A stretch of DNA of 64,000 nucleotides from Lachancea mirantina (taxonomy: Eukaryota > Ascomycota > Saccharomycetes > Saccharomycetales > Saccharomycetaceae): contig LT598468.1 of the NCBI GenBank assembly GCA_900074745.1, positions 496,001-560,000 of the forward strand, in the 5' to 3' direction. The notes below the pieces were generated by a model, which was not told where the DNA came from, did no database searches, and worked only from the letters and a program-made list of their open reading frames with translations. The translations under genes and the position numbers were made by a program. Numbering within the stretch: the stretch's first letter is position 1; each line of letters opens with the position of its first letter. This document shows positions 28,172 to 38,173 of this stretch, in pieces.

Positions 28172-29059
28172 ATGGTTTTCCAAAAGGAAGTTAAGAGCTC
28201 CGCGTACCACTCCCGTTTCCAAACTCCCTTCAGAAGAAGAAGAGAAGGTAAGACCGATTATTACCAAAGAAAGAGATTGGTCGCTCAACACAAGGCTAAG
28301 TACAACACCCCAAAGTACAGATTGGTGGTCAGATTCACCAACAAGGACATCATCACCCAAATTGTGTCTTCTACCATCACCGGTGACATTGTTCTAGCCG
28401 CTGCCTACTCCCATGAGTTGCCAAGATACGGTATCACCCACGGTTTGACCAACTGGGCTGCCGCTTACGCTACCGGTTTGTTGGTCGCCAGAAGAACCTT
28501 GCAAAAGCTTGGTCTTGACGAGACCTATCCTGGTGTCGAAGAGGTTGAGGGTGAATATCAATTGACCGAGGCTGTCGAAGACGGTCCTCGTCCTTTCAAG
28601 GTCTTTTTGGACATTGGTTTGCAAAGAACCACCACTGGTGCCCGTGTCTTCGGTGCTCTCAAGGGTGCTTCCGACGGTGGTCTTTACATTCCTCACTCTG
28701 ACAACAGATTCCCAGGCTGGGACTACGAAGCCGAGGAATTGGACGCTGAGATGTTGAGAACTTACATCTTCGCTGGTCACGTTTCCCAATACATGGAAGA
28801 ACTGGCTGACGACGATGAAGAAAGATTCAGAGAATTGTTCAAGGGTTACTTGGCTGACGACATTGACGCTGACGCTGTCGAAGACGTCTACATGGAGGCT
28901 CACGAAAAAATTAGAGAGGACCCATCTTTCAAGCCAACCGAGAAGAAGTTCACCAAGGAACAATACGCTGCTGAGTCCAAGAAGTACAAGCAATACAAGT
29001 TGTCCAAGGACGAGAGAAAGGCTCGTGTTGCTGCCAAAATCGCTGCTTTGGCTCAATAA
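28172..29059 (+). CDS. RPL5: 60S ribosomal protein L5 (uL18)
   Basis: The product is 295 residues from the ATG at 28172 (MVFQKEVKSSAYHSRFQTPF); an in-frame ATG 22 codons upstream lacks support because the family starts MAFQK. It is intronless as in S. cerevisiae (297 residues) and matches almost throughout. Rpl5 binds 5S rRNA with Rpl11 and enters the pre-60S particle as the 5S RNP. Codon use is strongly biased, as in RPL33. YPL131W follows COX11 in S. cerevisiae. The hAT element begins 168 bp after its stop. Confidence 0.97.
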   Translation: MVFQKEVKSSAYHSRFQTPFRRRREGKTDYYQRKRLVAQHKAKYNTPKYRLVVRFTNKDIITQIVSSTITGDIVLAAAYSHELPRYGITHGLTNWAAAYATGLLVARRTLQKLGLDETYPGVEEVEGEYQLTEAVEDGPRPFKVFLDIGLQRTTTGARVFGALKGASDGGLYIPHSDNRFPGWDYEAEELDAEMLRTYIFAGHVSQYMEELADDDEERFRELFKGYLADDIDADAVEDVYMEAHEKIREDPSFKPTEKKFTKEQYAAESKKYKQYKLSKDERKARVAAKIAALAQ

Positions 29060-29227
29060 ACGATTCACTCTATTTAAAGGCGTATTTTAATTTTGCTTTA
29101 TATACCAAGTACATATTGAAGAAAACCCCTTTAGTCTTAGCAATCGAACGTCGATGTCAGGGACTTGCAGTAAGACCATTTTAGACGCAAATGCTCTTCA
29201 AGCAACTCGATAAACCTGCCATTAGAG

Positions 29228-29247
29228 CAGACATGCGCAATGAGTAA
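29228..29247 (+). repeat. Left terminal inverted repeat of the hAT element
   Basis: CAGACATGCGCAATGAGTAA is the exact reverse complement of 32328-32347. CAG at the tip is usual for hAT ends. Confidence 0.93.
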
Positions 29248-29366
29248 CTCGAGTAAGTGGTAGCCATTACCCGGTAATTGCAGGTAAGTAAGCAACATCG
29301 ACTTTTACTCACTCGCGTGAAAAATTGAGTAAGCAATGAGTAAATGACTTTGTACGTCACGAGTAA
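29242..29366. repeat. Subterminal GAGTAA motifs, left end of hAT
   Basis: GAGTAA or its complement TTACTC occurs six times in 125 bp: 29242, 29251, 29305, 29327, 29338 and 29361. Four more lie near the right end (32200, 32237, 32276, 32328). Such clustered subterminal hexamers are transposase binding sites in other hAT elements; here that role is inferred. Confidence 0.7.
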
Positions 29367-29430
29367 CCTAATGACAATTTACGTACGGTGTGATTCAGTA
29401 GGCGGCTAGCGCCAAAGTTATAAGCATTAA

Positions 29431-31866
29431 TTACACACCATCTTGTTCAACTAAACGCATGATTTCTTCATCTTCCTCGGCTGCCTCCTGTTCTAAATCA
29501 TCATCATCTAATTCTCTGTCACTGCCGCAAAGAGTGTCATCAGAGGCAGGGTGAAGTTCGAACGGGTCTAACTCCTCATCGTTGGCTTCGTATATGTCAT
29601 ACTTTTCGTTGCAAACATCACGGAGCGCAGAGGGGCCACGCTTATAAAAGCCAAACCTATCAAATCTGTCTCGCAGCAACATTAGGGATTTGAAGTTTCT
29701 TGCTGAAAGTCGGGTTCTATCCTTTCTCATGACCCTCGAGGCCAATGAAAACGTTCTCTCCACTTCACATGAGCTTAATTTAGTGTAGAATAAGGATATG
29801 GCAAGTGGCAAGAGCCTCGGAAATCTGCTCCGTTGTTGGTACCACCAAGCAACCGCGGTTTCAGTAGACCTATTTTTCAACAACGGCTCTCGCAGGTAAG
29901 TGTAATACTCCTCCATAAGCTCCTCATCATCTGGGATTAGTGTATCCGCATCATTTAAAGCCTGCGAATTCTCAGATGTCTCCCGAAAGTCCTCCCTGTC
30001 GAATATGAGATCGCCGGATCCATGTGTGGCTTGCTTCTCAACAAGTTTTGAGGCTCGCAGATCAACACAGCTGTCGTATTCCTTGAGATAGCTTTGAATG
30101 AATTGGAGAGCTTCTTTCATGCGCTCGTCGGCCTCTTCGTTTGACATCATTCTGTACAAGGCACCCGCCTTAGCGCCTGGATCTAATATCACTGCCACAT
30201 AATACAGTGGTTCCTGCCGGACCCAAGTCAAATACTTTTGGTGGCTTTTTTTTGATGCTAGAATCGCTTCTAAAACGAGCCGTTTATCGCTGCGAAGGAG
30301 CTCTGACGTTCCATTTAAGCATGAAAAATCGGAACCAGCCCTCTTTTTCGGGAGCTCGTGCCCCTGAAGAGCACCTTTGCAATAAGAATAGAAACTGTCT
30401 ATCAAGTAGTAGAACGGTATCCCGTTGGACAGATGGTTGTAAGAATCGTTTTGAAATTTCATCGAAAAGTCATTGAAAACCTGAAGACTTTTGACAAAAT
30501 AATCCAACATGCTCAAAGTTCTCTCATCAAAATAAATGTAGCCTCGAAGCATGTAGATGATGTCCGTGTCACCGCCGTCCTCATGCCCCTCGAACCATAA
30601 CTTGTAGCTAACATAATTTTCCAGGAACAGTTTTAGTTGACGCCAAGTATACATCCACCGGGTAGGCGCTTCAAGCGGAATTAATGGTATACCAGCTTCT
30701 TTCAAACTGGCGCATATTCGAGGAGACCTCCTCATAGTTTTGGCTAAAACTTTTATTCTACGCAGTGCTTCAGCAAAGTCAGGATTTCTGAATAACTCTG
30801 AAACTATCGCCTTGAAATGTATGTTCAATACATGGCTTGCGCACCGAATATAGCGCGTCTTACCGAGGAGACGGCCAGCCAGGGGTTGCTTATCGTTAAA
30901 ACGCGAGAAAATGAACGATTGGTACATTAGAACATTGTTACTGGCGTTGTCCATCGTTATCGTGGCGACTTTGTCTGTGAGATTATGCTTTTTCAAAAGG
31001 TCTGAAAAAATACTCAGAATGCTCTTGCCAGTGTGCTTCTTTTGACCCAAGGAAACAAAATCAAGCAGATGGGTATTTTGAGCGGTGCGATCATCGCTAA
31101 GTAAAATTCTGTGATCTTCCATGTCGTCCAGCAGCTTTCTATTCCATACATTAGGTGCAAACGAGACTAACAGCCCCATATAAGATTCGCCACTTCTTGC
31201 AGTCCAGATGTCTAATTGGATGTTTACAAGATGCGTATTGTGAAAGTTGAGAGACAATGTTTCGTCTAACATGGCAGAATAACTCTGAAGCTTTTTTGCA
31301 AACGTCGCTCTAGATCGAATGGGAGCTGGACAGTTCTCGTCGCCAAAGGTACTCCACATTGTGAGCTCAACAAAGTTTAGCGGCAAAAACCCCTCTGCAA
31401 CAATTAGAGCCGTTCTGAAGGTATGTGGGTTTTTTCTGAACTCACTGGATATAGACTGAGAGATTTGAAGTGACTTTCTTTTCTTCAACAAAGCATCTAA
31501 TACCGTCGTTTTGCTGATCTTTCCATTCTGGGCTCTAAAAGCTGCCGGGTGTAAGGCTCGAACATGCTTGCTCAAATTTCCGGTGGACTCACCTTCTTTG
31601 TAACATTTTCCGCAATGTTTACAGTTAGCAGTTTTCTTGCCGTCCTTGAACTTTACGTCGAAGAAGTTTAACAGGGAAGATTTTACCATCCATCCCTGTG
31701 TAGCCTTAGAGTTTCCACAGGGGGTGCTGCTGGTACTGGCAGCTTCTACATTCCTGTCTTCATCTTCCGGTCTTGGGCTTGCTTCGGCTCCCTGTAGCCG
31801 CTGATAGGCCACTCCAGCTTGGTTTGACGTTTCCTGCTCAATGACGCGAGGACTTGCTTCCGACAT
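29431..31866 (-). CDS. hAT-family transposase with BED zinc finger
   Basis: The product is 811 residues from the ATG at 31866; the frame is open five codons further up without an ATG. A BED finger near 58-108 has C82, C85, H101 and H106. The RNase H-like core shows the hAT triad: D219 in LDIWTARSGESY, D306 in TMDNASNN and E703 in CEVERTFSLASR. RCASHVLNIH (341-350) is the conserved Cys/His block. The C-terminal hAT dimerisation region spans about 670-735. The tail is acidic. No stop or frameshift interrupts it, so it may be active. It cuts and pastes the element; nothing suggests recruitment to a host role. Confidence 0.95.
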   Translation of the reverse strand: MSEASPRVIEQETSNQAGVAYQRLQGAEASPRPEDEDRNVEAASTSSTPCGNSKATQGWMVKSSLLNFFDVKFKDGKKTANCKHCGKCYKEGESTGNLSKHVRALHPAAFRAQNGKISKTTVLDALLKKRKSLQISQSISSEFRKNPHTFRTALIVAEGFLPLNFVELTMWSTFGDENCPAPIRSRATFAKKLQSYSAMLDETLSLNFHNTHLVNIQLDIWTARSGESYMGLLVSFAPNVWNRKLLDDMEDHRILLSDDRTAQNTHLLDFVSLGQKKHTGKSILSIFSDLLKKHNLTDKVATITMDNASNNVLMYQSFIFSRFNDKQPLAGRLLGKTRYIRCASHVLNIHFKAIVSELFRNPDFAEALRRIKVLAKTMRRSPRICASLKEAGIPLIPLEAPTRWMYTWRQLKLFLENYVSYKLWFEGHEDGGDTDIIYMLRGYIYFDERTLSMLDYFVKSLQVFNDFSMKFQNDSYNHLSNGIPFYYLIDSFYSYCKGALQGHELPKKRAGSDFSCLNGTSELLRSDKRLVLEAILASKKSHQKYLTWVRQEPLYYVAVILDPGAKAGALYRMMSNEEADERMKEALQFIQSYLKEYDSCVDLRASKLVEKQATHGSGDLIFDREDFRETSENSQALNDADTLIPDDEELMEEYYTYLREPLLKNRSTETAVAWWYQQRSRFPRLLPLAISLFYTKLSSCEVERTFSLASRVMRKDRTRLSARNFKSLMLLRDRFDRFGFYKRGPSALRDVCNEKYDIYEANDEELDPFELHPASDDTLCGSDRELDDDDLEQEAAEEDEEIMRLVEQDGV

Positions 31867-32327
31867 CTCGATCTCCCTCAAACTGTAGATATTAGGCTCT
31901 CTTATAATCGATGTTTCTGATTATAGTCACCAAGTTTTCTCATCATGTTTTTAAAAACTTCACAATTTTCGACTTCACGCGTACTTGAATTAATTCAAAC
32001 CAAAATGGGAAAGTTGACGCGTGAGCTAATGAATGACTGAAATTTAATATTATGTCAATTAATGTTACTTTGAGCAGCTTAAAACATCGTAGATATACTA
32101 AAGCAATACAATTGAGCAGAGCTTGACTTCACAGGAGACATCTAATGCTTCATTCTAGCAGACAATACATTTAGTACATTTAAGGTGACCAGAATTCATG
32201 AGTAAGCAACAGGTAACGTACGTAATTGATGATGAGTTACTCAAGAACCATTTCCGTCTGTCGGCACATGCTCATGAGTAACCCGCGTGGCATGTGACAG
32301 ATTACCCGTAGAATACTCGGTTTTTTT
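31867..32327. other. Non-coding 5' part of the hAT element
   Basis: About 460 bp upstream of the transposase start hold its promoter and the right subterminal GAGTAA motifs. A TTACCCG Reb1-type core occurs at 32303-32309 and another in TTACCCGGTAA at 29267-29277 near the left end. Confidence 0.6.
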
Positions 32328-32347
32328 TTACTCATTGCGCATGTCTG
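32328..32347 (-). repeat. Right terminal inverted repeat of the hAT element
   Basis: TTACTCATTGCGCATGTCTG is the perfect partner of 29228-29247. It is preceded by a T-tract. Confidence 0.93.
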
Positions 32348-32359
32348 CCATTAGAGCCT

Positions 32360-32367
32360 GTCACGTG
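32360..32367 (+). promoter_or_regulatory. Cbf1-type E-box upstream of STE13
   Basis: GTCACGTG matches RTCACRTG and lies just outside the hAT element, about 110 bp before the STE13 ATG. No CDEIII-like sequence follows, so I do not read it as a centromere. Confidence 0.4.
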
Positions 32368-32475
32368 AACAATTATTCTTGTCGGTGCGATTTCATTTAC
32401 ATCCGATAACCGACAACCGGTGACCTTATTTGGCATCTCGAAAGCAGGAGCCTCAAAAGAGATTCCCATTGATAT

Positions 32476-35094
32476 ATGGAATTGTCCTCTAAAAAGAGGA
32501 ACTCCTCTTTTTACCTCAGGAAAGCAAATTCCAGTATACTTAGCATGAGCGAGCATGACTACGAGCTCCATTCAGTTCAAGAAAGTTCAGCCAATTTTAG
32601 GCATGATATAGAAAACCAAGGTATTCAAACCCAGAGTCCATCATATTCATTATGGTGGAAACTTAAGAGTTGGGTTAAATCGAGACCGAAAAGAATTGCT
32701 TTGGCGATCATTGGCTTGCTAGCTTGCTACGCTTGTGTGGAGTTTTTGGTACTGAGACGTGAATGGAACGACTGGGGAGTCAAGCCTCTTCGATTGACAA
32801 TTGGTGACAGTCACGTCAAAAGATTCTCCATAGAACACGTTCTCAATAAGGAATTTGCATATCAAGAATTTGATTGGAGATTTATCAGACCTAGCTCTCG
32901 CTATAAGTTACAGGAAGAGGATCCAGGTCTTTATCTTTCCGTAGAGGCCCCAAATGGAATCTCTCGATATGTTGCCAAGCAGATGGTAGACAATCATTTT
33001 TATTTTGAGCTGAGTAAAACAACCTTCTCGTATGGAGGCGAGGAGTTTGAAATAGAGGATCTTATACCGTCCTACCGTCTCGACAAGGCGATACTATCCA
33101 CAGGTCACGAAAAAGAATATCGGCATTCCTCCAGGGCCTATTACTGGCTCAAAGACGTTACGACTAATATCTACCTTCCCATAACACCGTTTCCAGATGA
33201 GGGTGCCCTCTACAAATTGTCTTATGCCAAGTTCTCACCTTCCTACAATTTTATCTACTTTGTTTACGAAAACGACCTTTTCGTCCAGCAAACAGAATTC
33301 GGTTCGACACCGCAGCGGCTCACTACTGATGGCTCGCATTCCGTATTCAATGGCAAGCCAGACTGGGTGTACGAAGAAGAGATTTTCTCATCCGATGAGG
33401 CCGTATGGTGGGCAGAGGACGATTCTAAACTAGTTTTTGCTAAATTCGATGATTCTGATGTTCAAACGTTTGATTATATGTCATTTTCCGGCAATGGACC
33501 CTACAATTCCCAAAAGCAGGTCAAATACCCCAAACCAGGCACCCCAAATCCCTCCGTGAAACTTTTCACGTTGAGTATGTCAGAAGGAGTTCTTTACGAG
33601 TTACAAAGTCAAAAGCAGTCTCACGAGAAGATTCTGTATTTTGGCCAATGGATTGGACCAAACCAATTCCTTTTCAAAGAAAGCGACCGAGAATCAAAAG
33701 AATTGACAATTAATCTATACGATTGTGATACCGCAATGGTTTCTCCTGTGAGAACTGTTTACTCCAATACCTATAACGGATGGATTGAGAAGCAAAAGAA
33801 AGTTATGGTAATCCCACCTAAAGAGTCTTTAGGAAGGAAACAATTTGGCTATGTTGACGTCGAAACCGATTCAAAAGGATTTTTGCATTTATTTTATTAT
33901 CCTGGAGGAAAATCCATTGAGGGTCACCAGTTAACCCATGGAGATTGGGAAGTGACTGGGAATGGAATTATTGGGTACGAATTTGAAACTGACACCGTTT
34001 TCTTTCTTGCAAATGAAAGGGGAAGTATATTTCGACACATTTATTCAGTAATTGCTGTCACTGGAGATACAAGTGGCGTAAAGGTCTTGCAAAATCCCGA
34101 GGAAGGAAGCTTTAACGCCTTTGAGTTAAGTGCAAGTTGTAGATTTGCCATCCGGCAATACTTGGGTCCCAATATTCCTGTAACCACCGCTGGACCTTTG
34201 ACTTTAATTTTAAGCGATGATCATTCAAGGTCAATCACACCGCTAACAAACTCAGAAAATCTCAAGACTACATTGCAGAAGTTCGACATGCCTGAAACTT
34301 CACATCATGTTATTAAATTGAGTGACGGCGTAGAGATTCTGTACACCCTCATCCAGCCAAAAGGAATAGATGAAGAACGAAAACATCCATTATTAGTACA
34401 AGTTTACGGTGGTCCGGGATCGCAAACTGTCACAGCAAGATTTGATGTAGGGCTTGAGGAAAGCGTGTCCAGCGGGCTGGATGCTATAGTTTTGAAGATT
34501 GAGCCCAGGGGCACAGGAGGCCGAGGATGGAGTTTCAAGAGATGGGTCAAGGGGAAAATAGGTTACTGGGAAGTGAATGATTTGCGGGAAGTAACGAAAG
34601 CTGTCATAAAAGCCAAGTCACATCTCATTGATGAAAACCGCATTGCCATTTGGGGATGGTCGTATGGCGCCTTTCTGGCCTTAAAAACTTTGGAGGTCGA
34701 CGCAGGACAGATTTTTAAGTATGGTGTCGCAGTCGCTCCCGTAACGAACTGGAAATTTTACAATTCGATCTACACAGAGCGTATCATGGGGAAGCCAGAC
34801 GAAAATGATGTGGGTTACAGCGAGCATTCTCTCATCAAGGACGTTGAAAACTTCAATAAGGTAAAACGCTTCTTCCTCGTGCATGGTACTGCCGATGACA
34901 ACGTTCATCTTCAAAACACTCTCAATTTGATTGACCAGTTCAACTTGAACTCCGTCACAAATTATGATTGGCAAATTTATCCTGATTCTGATCACTCAAT
35001 CGTTTTCCATAATGCGGGGCGGATTGTGTATGAAAAGATTTATTCCTGGCTAATGGACGCTTTTTCAGGGCAATTCGATTCCCAACATTTCTAA
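32476..35094 (+). CDS. STE13: Dipeptidyl aminopeptidase A, type II membrane serine protease
   Basis: The product is 872 residues. A ~70-residue cytosolic tail is followed by one membrane span (about 73-93) and a lumenal domain: a DPPIV beta-propeller, then an alpha/beta hydrolase domain with the triad S729 in GWSYG, D807 in HGTADDN and H840 in PDSDHSI. Ste13 works in the late Golgi to trim X-Ala dipeptides from alpha-factor precursor. DAP2 is the vacuolar relative; position between RCN2 and RFC1 fits STE13 (YOR219C). The hAT insertion leaves only 128 bp of host sequence upstream of the ATG. STE4 lies 7 kb further on. Confidence 0.93.
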   Translation: MELSSKKRNSSFYLRKANSSILSMSEHDYELHSVQESSANFRHDIENQGIQTQSPSYSLWWKLKSWVKSRPKRIALAIIGLLACYACVEFLVLRREWNDWGVKPLRLTIGDSHVKRFSIEHVLNKEFAYQEFDWRFIRPSSRYKLQEEDPGLYLSVEAPNGISRYVAKQMVDNHFYFELSKTTFSYGGEEFEIEDLIPSYRLDKAILSTGHEKEYRHSSRAYYWLKDVTTNIYLPITPFPDEGALYKLSYAKFSPSYNFIYFVYENDLFVQQTEFGSTPQRLTTDGSHSVFNGKPDWVYEEEIFSSDEAVWWAEDDSKLVFAKFDDSDVQTFDYMSFSGNGPYNSQKQVKYPKPGTPNPSVKLFTLSMSEGVLYELQSQKQSHEKILYFGQWIGPNQFLFKESDRESKELTINLYDCDTAMVSPVRTVYSNTYNGWIEKQKKVMVIPPKESLGRKQFGYVDVETDSKGFLHLFYYPGGKSIEGHQLTHGDWEVTGNGIIGYEFETDTVFFLANERGSIFRHIYSVIAVTGDTSGVKVLQNPEEGSFNAFELSASCRFAIRQYLGPNIPVTTAGPLTLILSDDHSRSITPLTNSENLKTTLQKFDMPETSHHVIKLSDGVEILYTLIQPKGIDEERKHPLLVQVYGGPGSQTVTARFDVGLEESVSSGLDAIVLKIEPRGTGGRGWSFKRWVKGKIGYWEVNDLREVTKAVIKAKSHLIDENRIAIWGWSYGAFLALKTLEVDAGQIFKYGVAVAPVTNWKFYNSIYTERIMGKPDENDVGYSEHSLIKDVENFNKVKRFFLVHGTADDNVHLQNTLNLIDQFNLNSVTNYDWQIYPDSDHSIVFHNAGRIVYEKIYSWLMDAFSGQFDSQHF

Positions 35095-35575
35095 AGCCAC
35101 TTTACGATGCAGTTTGTGTTTTCCAAGAAGCGGTACGTTAGCCATTTCCCTTGTCGTCTCAAGGGGTATACCATCCAAGAGCAAGCCGTTAGGTTCTGAT
35201 GCTGGAAGCAGACCGGTTTGCCATGACCATATCATGTAGCATATCTCGCTTTTTTTACCATAATCCCAACTCTCAATTAGCGTACTCTATCTTGAAGTGA
35301 CAATAAACAGCAAATTATTAAGCGCTTATTTTAAACTGATCTTTTCCTCATGTGCATATACTAAGTTTCGTTCTAGAAGTAAGCAATCTCTTCGACAATT
35401 AAATCGAAGCTACATTTCTTGTGAGATATACAAACAATGTAAATACCATCTTCAGGTAGCTCTGCAACTCTTTTGGATAAAGCTTGAGATGTTAAGGGCC
35501 AAGTGTACGACTTCAAGTGCGAAAAGAAACGTTTGGTCAAGGAATTTTGAAGAGAGAGCGCGAGAAGCGCGCCTC
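35095..35575. other. Convergent spacer between STE13 and RFC1
   Basis: About 480 bp at the 3' ends of both genes. A frame of 139 codons crosses it but overlaps the RFC1 end and looks random. Nothing else is seen. Confidence 0.5.
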
Positions 35576-38173
35576 TTACGCTTTTCTCTTCTTGGCTGGG
35601 GCTTTTTTCGTTGCCGAAGCTGCTCTTTTTTTTGCAGTCTTGGGTCTACCCTGCTTGATGAGTTTGTCTTTTTTAAAGTCCGTATCCTCCTTGGGCTCTT
35701 CGTCCGCAGGAGGTAATTCATCGTCTGCATCAACAACGTCTTCAAAATCTGGCGTTGCTTTTGATTTGCCCCCTATCGATGTGGTTGATCCAGTTCTGTA
35801 TATGGCAACAGGGTGCGTCGAAGCGTTGTAGCTTCTAGTGAAACCACTCTTAACTGCAGTTGGTATTTTCTTTATTATCATATCCGTCTTGTCACTGCCT
35901 ATCATGAAATCCATAACAGAGTCCCAGTCTTCCTTTGATAAATAGTAGTCATCCATTAGCTCTATGACGCCAGAAATACCATCGCTTCCCTGCTTTACTA
36001 ATGGATCCAGGAGCCTTCGCTTTAACGTTGACATATATTCGAGACGCAAACCAATTTTGTTTGTCGAGGTTGTGAGGCGAGTATGATATTGGAGCTCTTG
36101 TAAAAGCCTATAGTACTTGCCCATCTTCGAATTTTGACCTAACCATGCCGTAAAGTTTATTCGACCTGTTATGTGACCCGCGATCATTGACGATGGCCGG
36201 ACCGCAGACATGATAGCATGAAATGGTAAAAGACTCCACAGTTGCTCGCTGCTTCTAATTTTCCGTTCAACGAGGTCTCCTTCTGAAATACAATCCGCGG
36301 CCTCACAGACTGCCTGCAGGTGTGTCTCCTCAGGACCAAGAACTGAGGGCTTGGTACTTAGATAATTCTCTTGAACCATAAGTGGAGTAAAGTCAAAGTC
36401 GTCAAAATACAACTCCATCTTCTTGTAAAGAGGGAACTGTCTCGCCCCAATCTCGGAATAGTGTCTGCCATCGAAAAGCTTGTGCGTTATGTCAAAGGGT
36501 TTCAAAGCAATGTTTTTTTCCCAGGCCCTTGCTATTTCCTGAGCGTTGTCGTGCCCGATATGCTTCGTGGTTGTCGAAATTGTGGAAAACAAATTAATCA
36601 TTTGTCTTATATCTCCACGGGTTGCCTGAACCAAGCGGTCGACGACGTTGGGGTCCAATTTAAATTTTTCTCTCACGGCGATAGTCATCAACCTTGCTTT
36701 GATACTGTTGGCATCAGGCCGGCGAAACTGAATATCAAGACATGTTCTATCAAAGGGTCGCATCTTGGGTAAGTTCCGTTCGTTGCAAATCAAAATCATT
36801 GGCATCGAGGTCGTGCGACAAAATTGGGCCATTTTACCAACACCACCTCGGTCACCACCGCTCATTCCGTCAACTTCGTCCATTATTATTACGAATTTTC
36901 GGCCGTTCGCGTTGGTATCCTGCTTGTGCTTGAAAAGTCCAACGATAGACGTGTTATCCAGAGCATTTTTAACAGTGGCATCTAACAACGACTTAGAGCG
37001 TACATCTGATGCATTTTGCTCCAAGACATCAAATCCTAACTCTCTTGCAACAAGCTGCGCTGCTGTGGTTTTACCAATGCCTGGAGGCCCATAGAGCATG
37101 GCTGCCCTAAACACGCCCGAGCCATCTTTTCCAGCGACTTTAAATCCATTTTTTTGAGCGTTACGCCAATTTGCTAACCAGTTTTTCAATTTGGTCACAC
37201 TCGTTTTGTTACCACATATTTGTTGTAGACTGCTAGGTGCATATTTTGTAGTCCATAACAAATCTCCAGCTGCCAATACTCGTTTATTCCCTGAGTTATT
37301 CTCCGGTGCTGTTGATTTTAATTTTTCCAAGCGCTCATTATCTTGTCTAATCATTTCAGCAGCATCTGATTTTGCTTGAGCCTCTTGATCTTTCAGTTTT
37401 TTAAGTTCTCGCTGAGCTCTAGCGCCATCACCGCCTTCTTTTGGCATCCCACTGATTAGAGCCTTAAACCCATCTTCATCAATAGCTTTAATGTTCAATT
37501 GCTTGATCTTCTCGATCTTTTTAGGGCCAGCTTCATCTCCAAGCACCACAACAGAGGTTTTGCTTGAAATGGACTTCGTGACCCTGGCTCCATACCTTTT
37601 AGCTACAGCTTCGGCAGCACCACGCTCCAGACTAGGTAAAACCCCAGTAAAAACAATTGTAAGTCCCAGAAGACAATTTGGTTCGCCCTCAGGAATATCA
37701 ATGCTTTCCAAATCGGCAGATGCATTTTCTTGAGGCTTCGCACGGAAATCAAAACCTACATTTTCTTTAACATGGACCTCTGAAAGGTCTACACCTGGAA
37801 TTGATGCCAAAACATCTTCTGCTGATAGTTTTGGCCCACTGGATTTACTTGTTGCTTCGGCTTCTTCTTGTCTCTTGATCCCCTTATTAGTGCCAGTCGT
37901 TTTTTCGACAGGGTTCTTCTTTGGAGCGCTAATTCTCGTGTTAGCCGTCTTCATAGCTTGAGGAGGCTTTTCAATCATTTCCAAGGGTTCGTCATGTTGA
38001 AGATTCGAAGCCAAATCTAAATCTGCATCATCGTCATCAATTTTGATCACGTCTACTTGTTGCTGTGAGTTATGCTTCGATGAACGAGCTGAAACTCGCT
38101 TATTTACAGATCGTTGGCCAACGGACCTTTTGGAGGACTGATCCTTGCCAAAGAACTCCGTGATGTCCACCAT
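35576..38173 (-). CDS. RFC1: Replication factor C large subunit
   Basis: The product is 865 residues (S. cerevisiae 861). It starts MVDITEFFGK, a PCNA-interaction-like tip that matches MVNISDFFGK. A BRCT domain spans about 165-245, then the AAA+ module: Walker A GPPGIGKTT (362-370), Walker B IIMDEVDG (429-436), and the RFC collar domain to about 790. The tail is Lys/Ala-rich. Rfc1 heads the clamp loader that puts PCNA on primed DNA. It shares a 107-bp divergent promoter with RUD3. It corresponds to YOR217W. Confidence 0.98.
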   Translation of the reverse strand: MVDITEFFGKDQSSKRSVGQRSVNKRVSARSSKHNSQQQVDVIKIDDDDADLDLASNLQHDEPLEMIEKPPQAMKTANTRISAPKKNPVEKTTGTNKGIKRQEEAEATSKSSGPKLSAEDVLASIPGVDLSEVHVKENVGFDFRAKPQENASADLESIDIPEGEPNCLLGLTIVFTGVLPSLERGAAEAVAKRYGARVTKSISSKTSVVVLGDEAGPKKIEKIKQLNIKAIDEDGFKALISGMPKEGGDGARAQRELKKLKDQEAQAKSDAAEMIRQDNERLEKLKSTAPENNSGNKRVLAAGDLLWTTKYAPSSLQQICGNKTSVTKLKNWLANWRNAQKNGFKVAGKDGSGVFRAAMLYGPPGIGKTTAAQLVARELGFDVLEQNASDVRSKSLLDATVKNALDNTSIVGLFKHKQDTNANGRKFVIIMDEVDGMSGGDRGGVGKMAQFCRTTSMPMILICNERNLPKMRPFDRTCLDIQFRRPDANSIKARLMTIAVREKFKLDPNVVDRLVQATRGDIRQMINLFSTISTTTKHIGHDNAQEIARAWEKNIALKPFDITHKLFDGRHYSEIGARQFPLYKKMELYFDDFDFTPLMVQENYLSTKPSVLGPEETHLQAVCEAADCISEGDLVERKIRSSEQLWSLLPFHAIMSAVRPSSMIAGHITGRINFTAWLGQNSKMGKYYRLLQELQYHTRLTTSTNKIGLRLEYMSTLKRRLLDPLVKQGSDGISGVIELMDDYYLSKEDWDSVMDFMIGSDKTDMIIKKIPTAVKSGFTRSYNASTHPVAIYRTGSTTSIGGKSKATPDFEDVVDADDELPPADEEPKEDTDFKKDKLIKQGRPKTAKKRAASATKKAPAKKRKA

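Larger units (their letters stand above)
29228..32347 (-). mobile_element. Complete-looking hAT DNA transposon (Rover-like)
   Basis: A 3.12-kb element has one transposase gene, 20-bp perfect terminal inverted repeats and a flanking target-site duplication. The direct repeat CTGCCATTAGAGC occurs at 29216-29228 and 32345-32357, exactly 3129 bp apart. That equals an element of 3121 bp plus an 8-bp duplication, the size hAT transposases make; because terminal and flanking bases overlap, the boundary can slide by a base or two. hAT elements named Rover are known in Lachancea and relatives; the family name is inference. The open transposase, perfect inverted repeats and intact duplication indicate a recent insertion. 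It lies between RPL5 and STE13. Confidence 0.93.

Noticed and set aside
29431-29439. Possible domestication of the hAT transposase as a host gene
   Set aside because: Intact inverted repeats, target duplication and catalytic residues point to a mobile element, not a domesticated gene.
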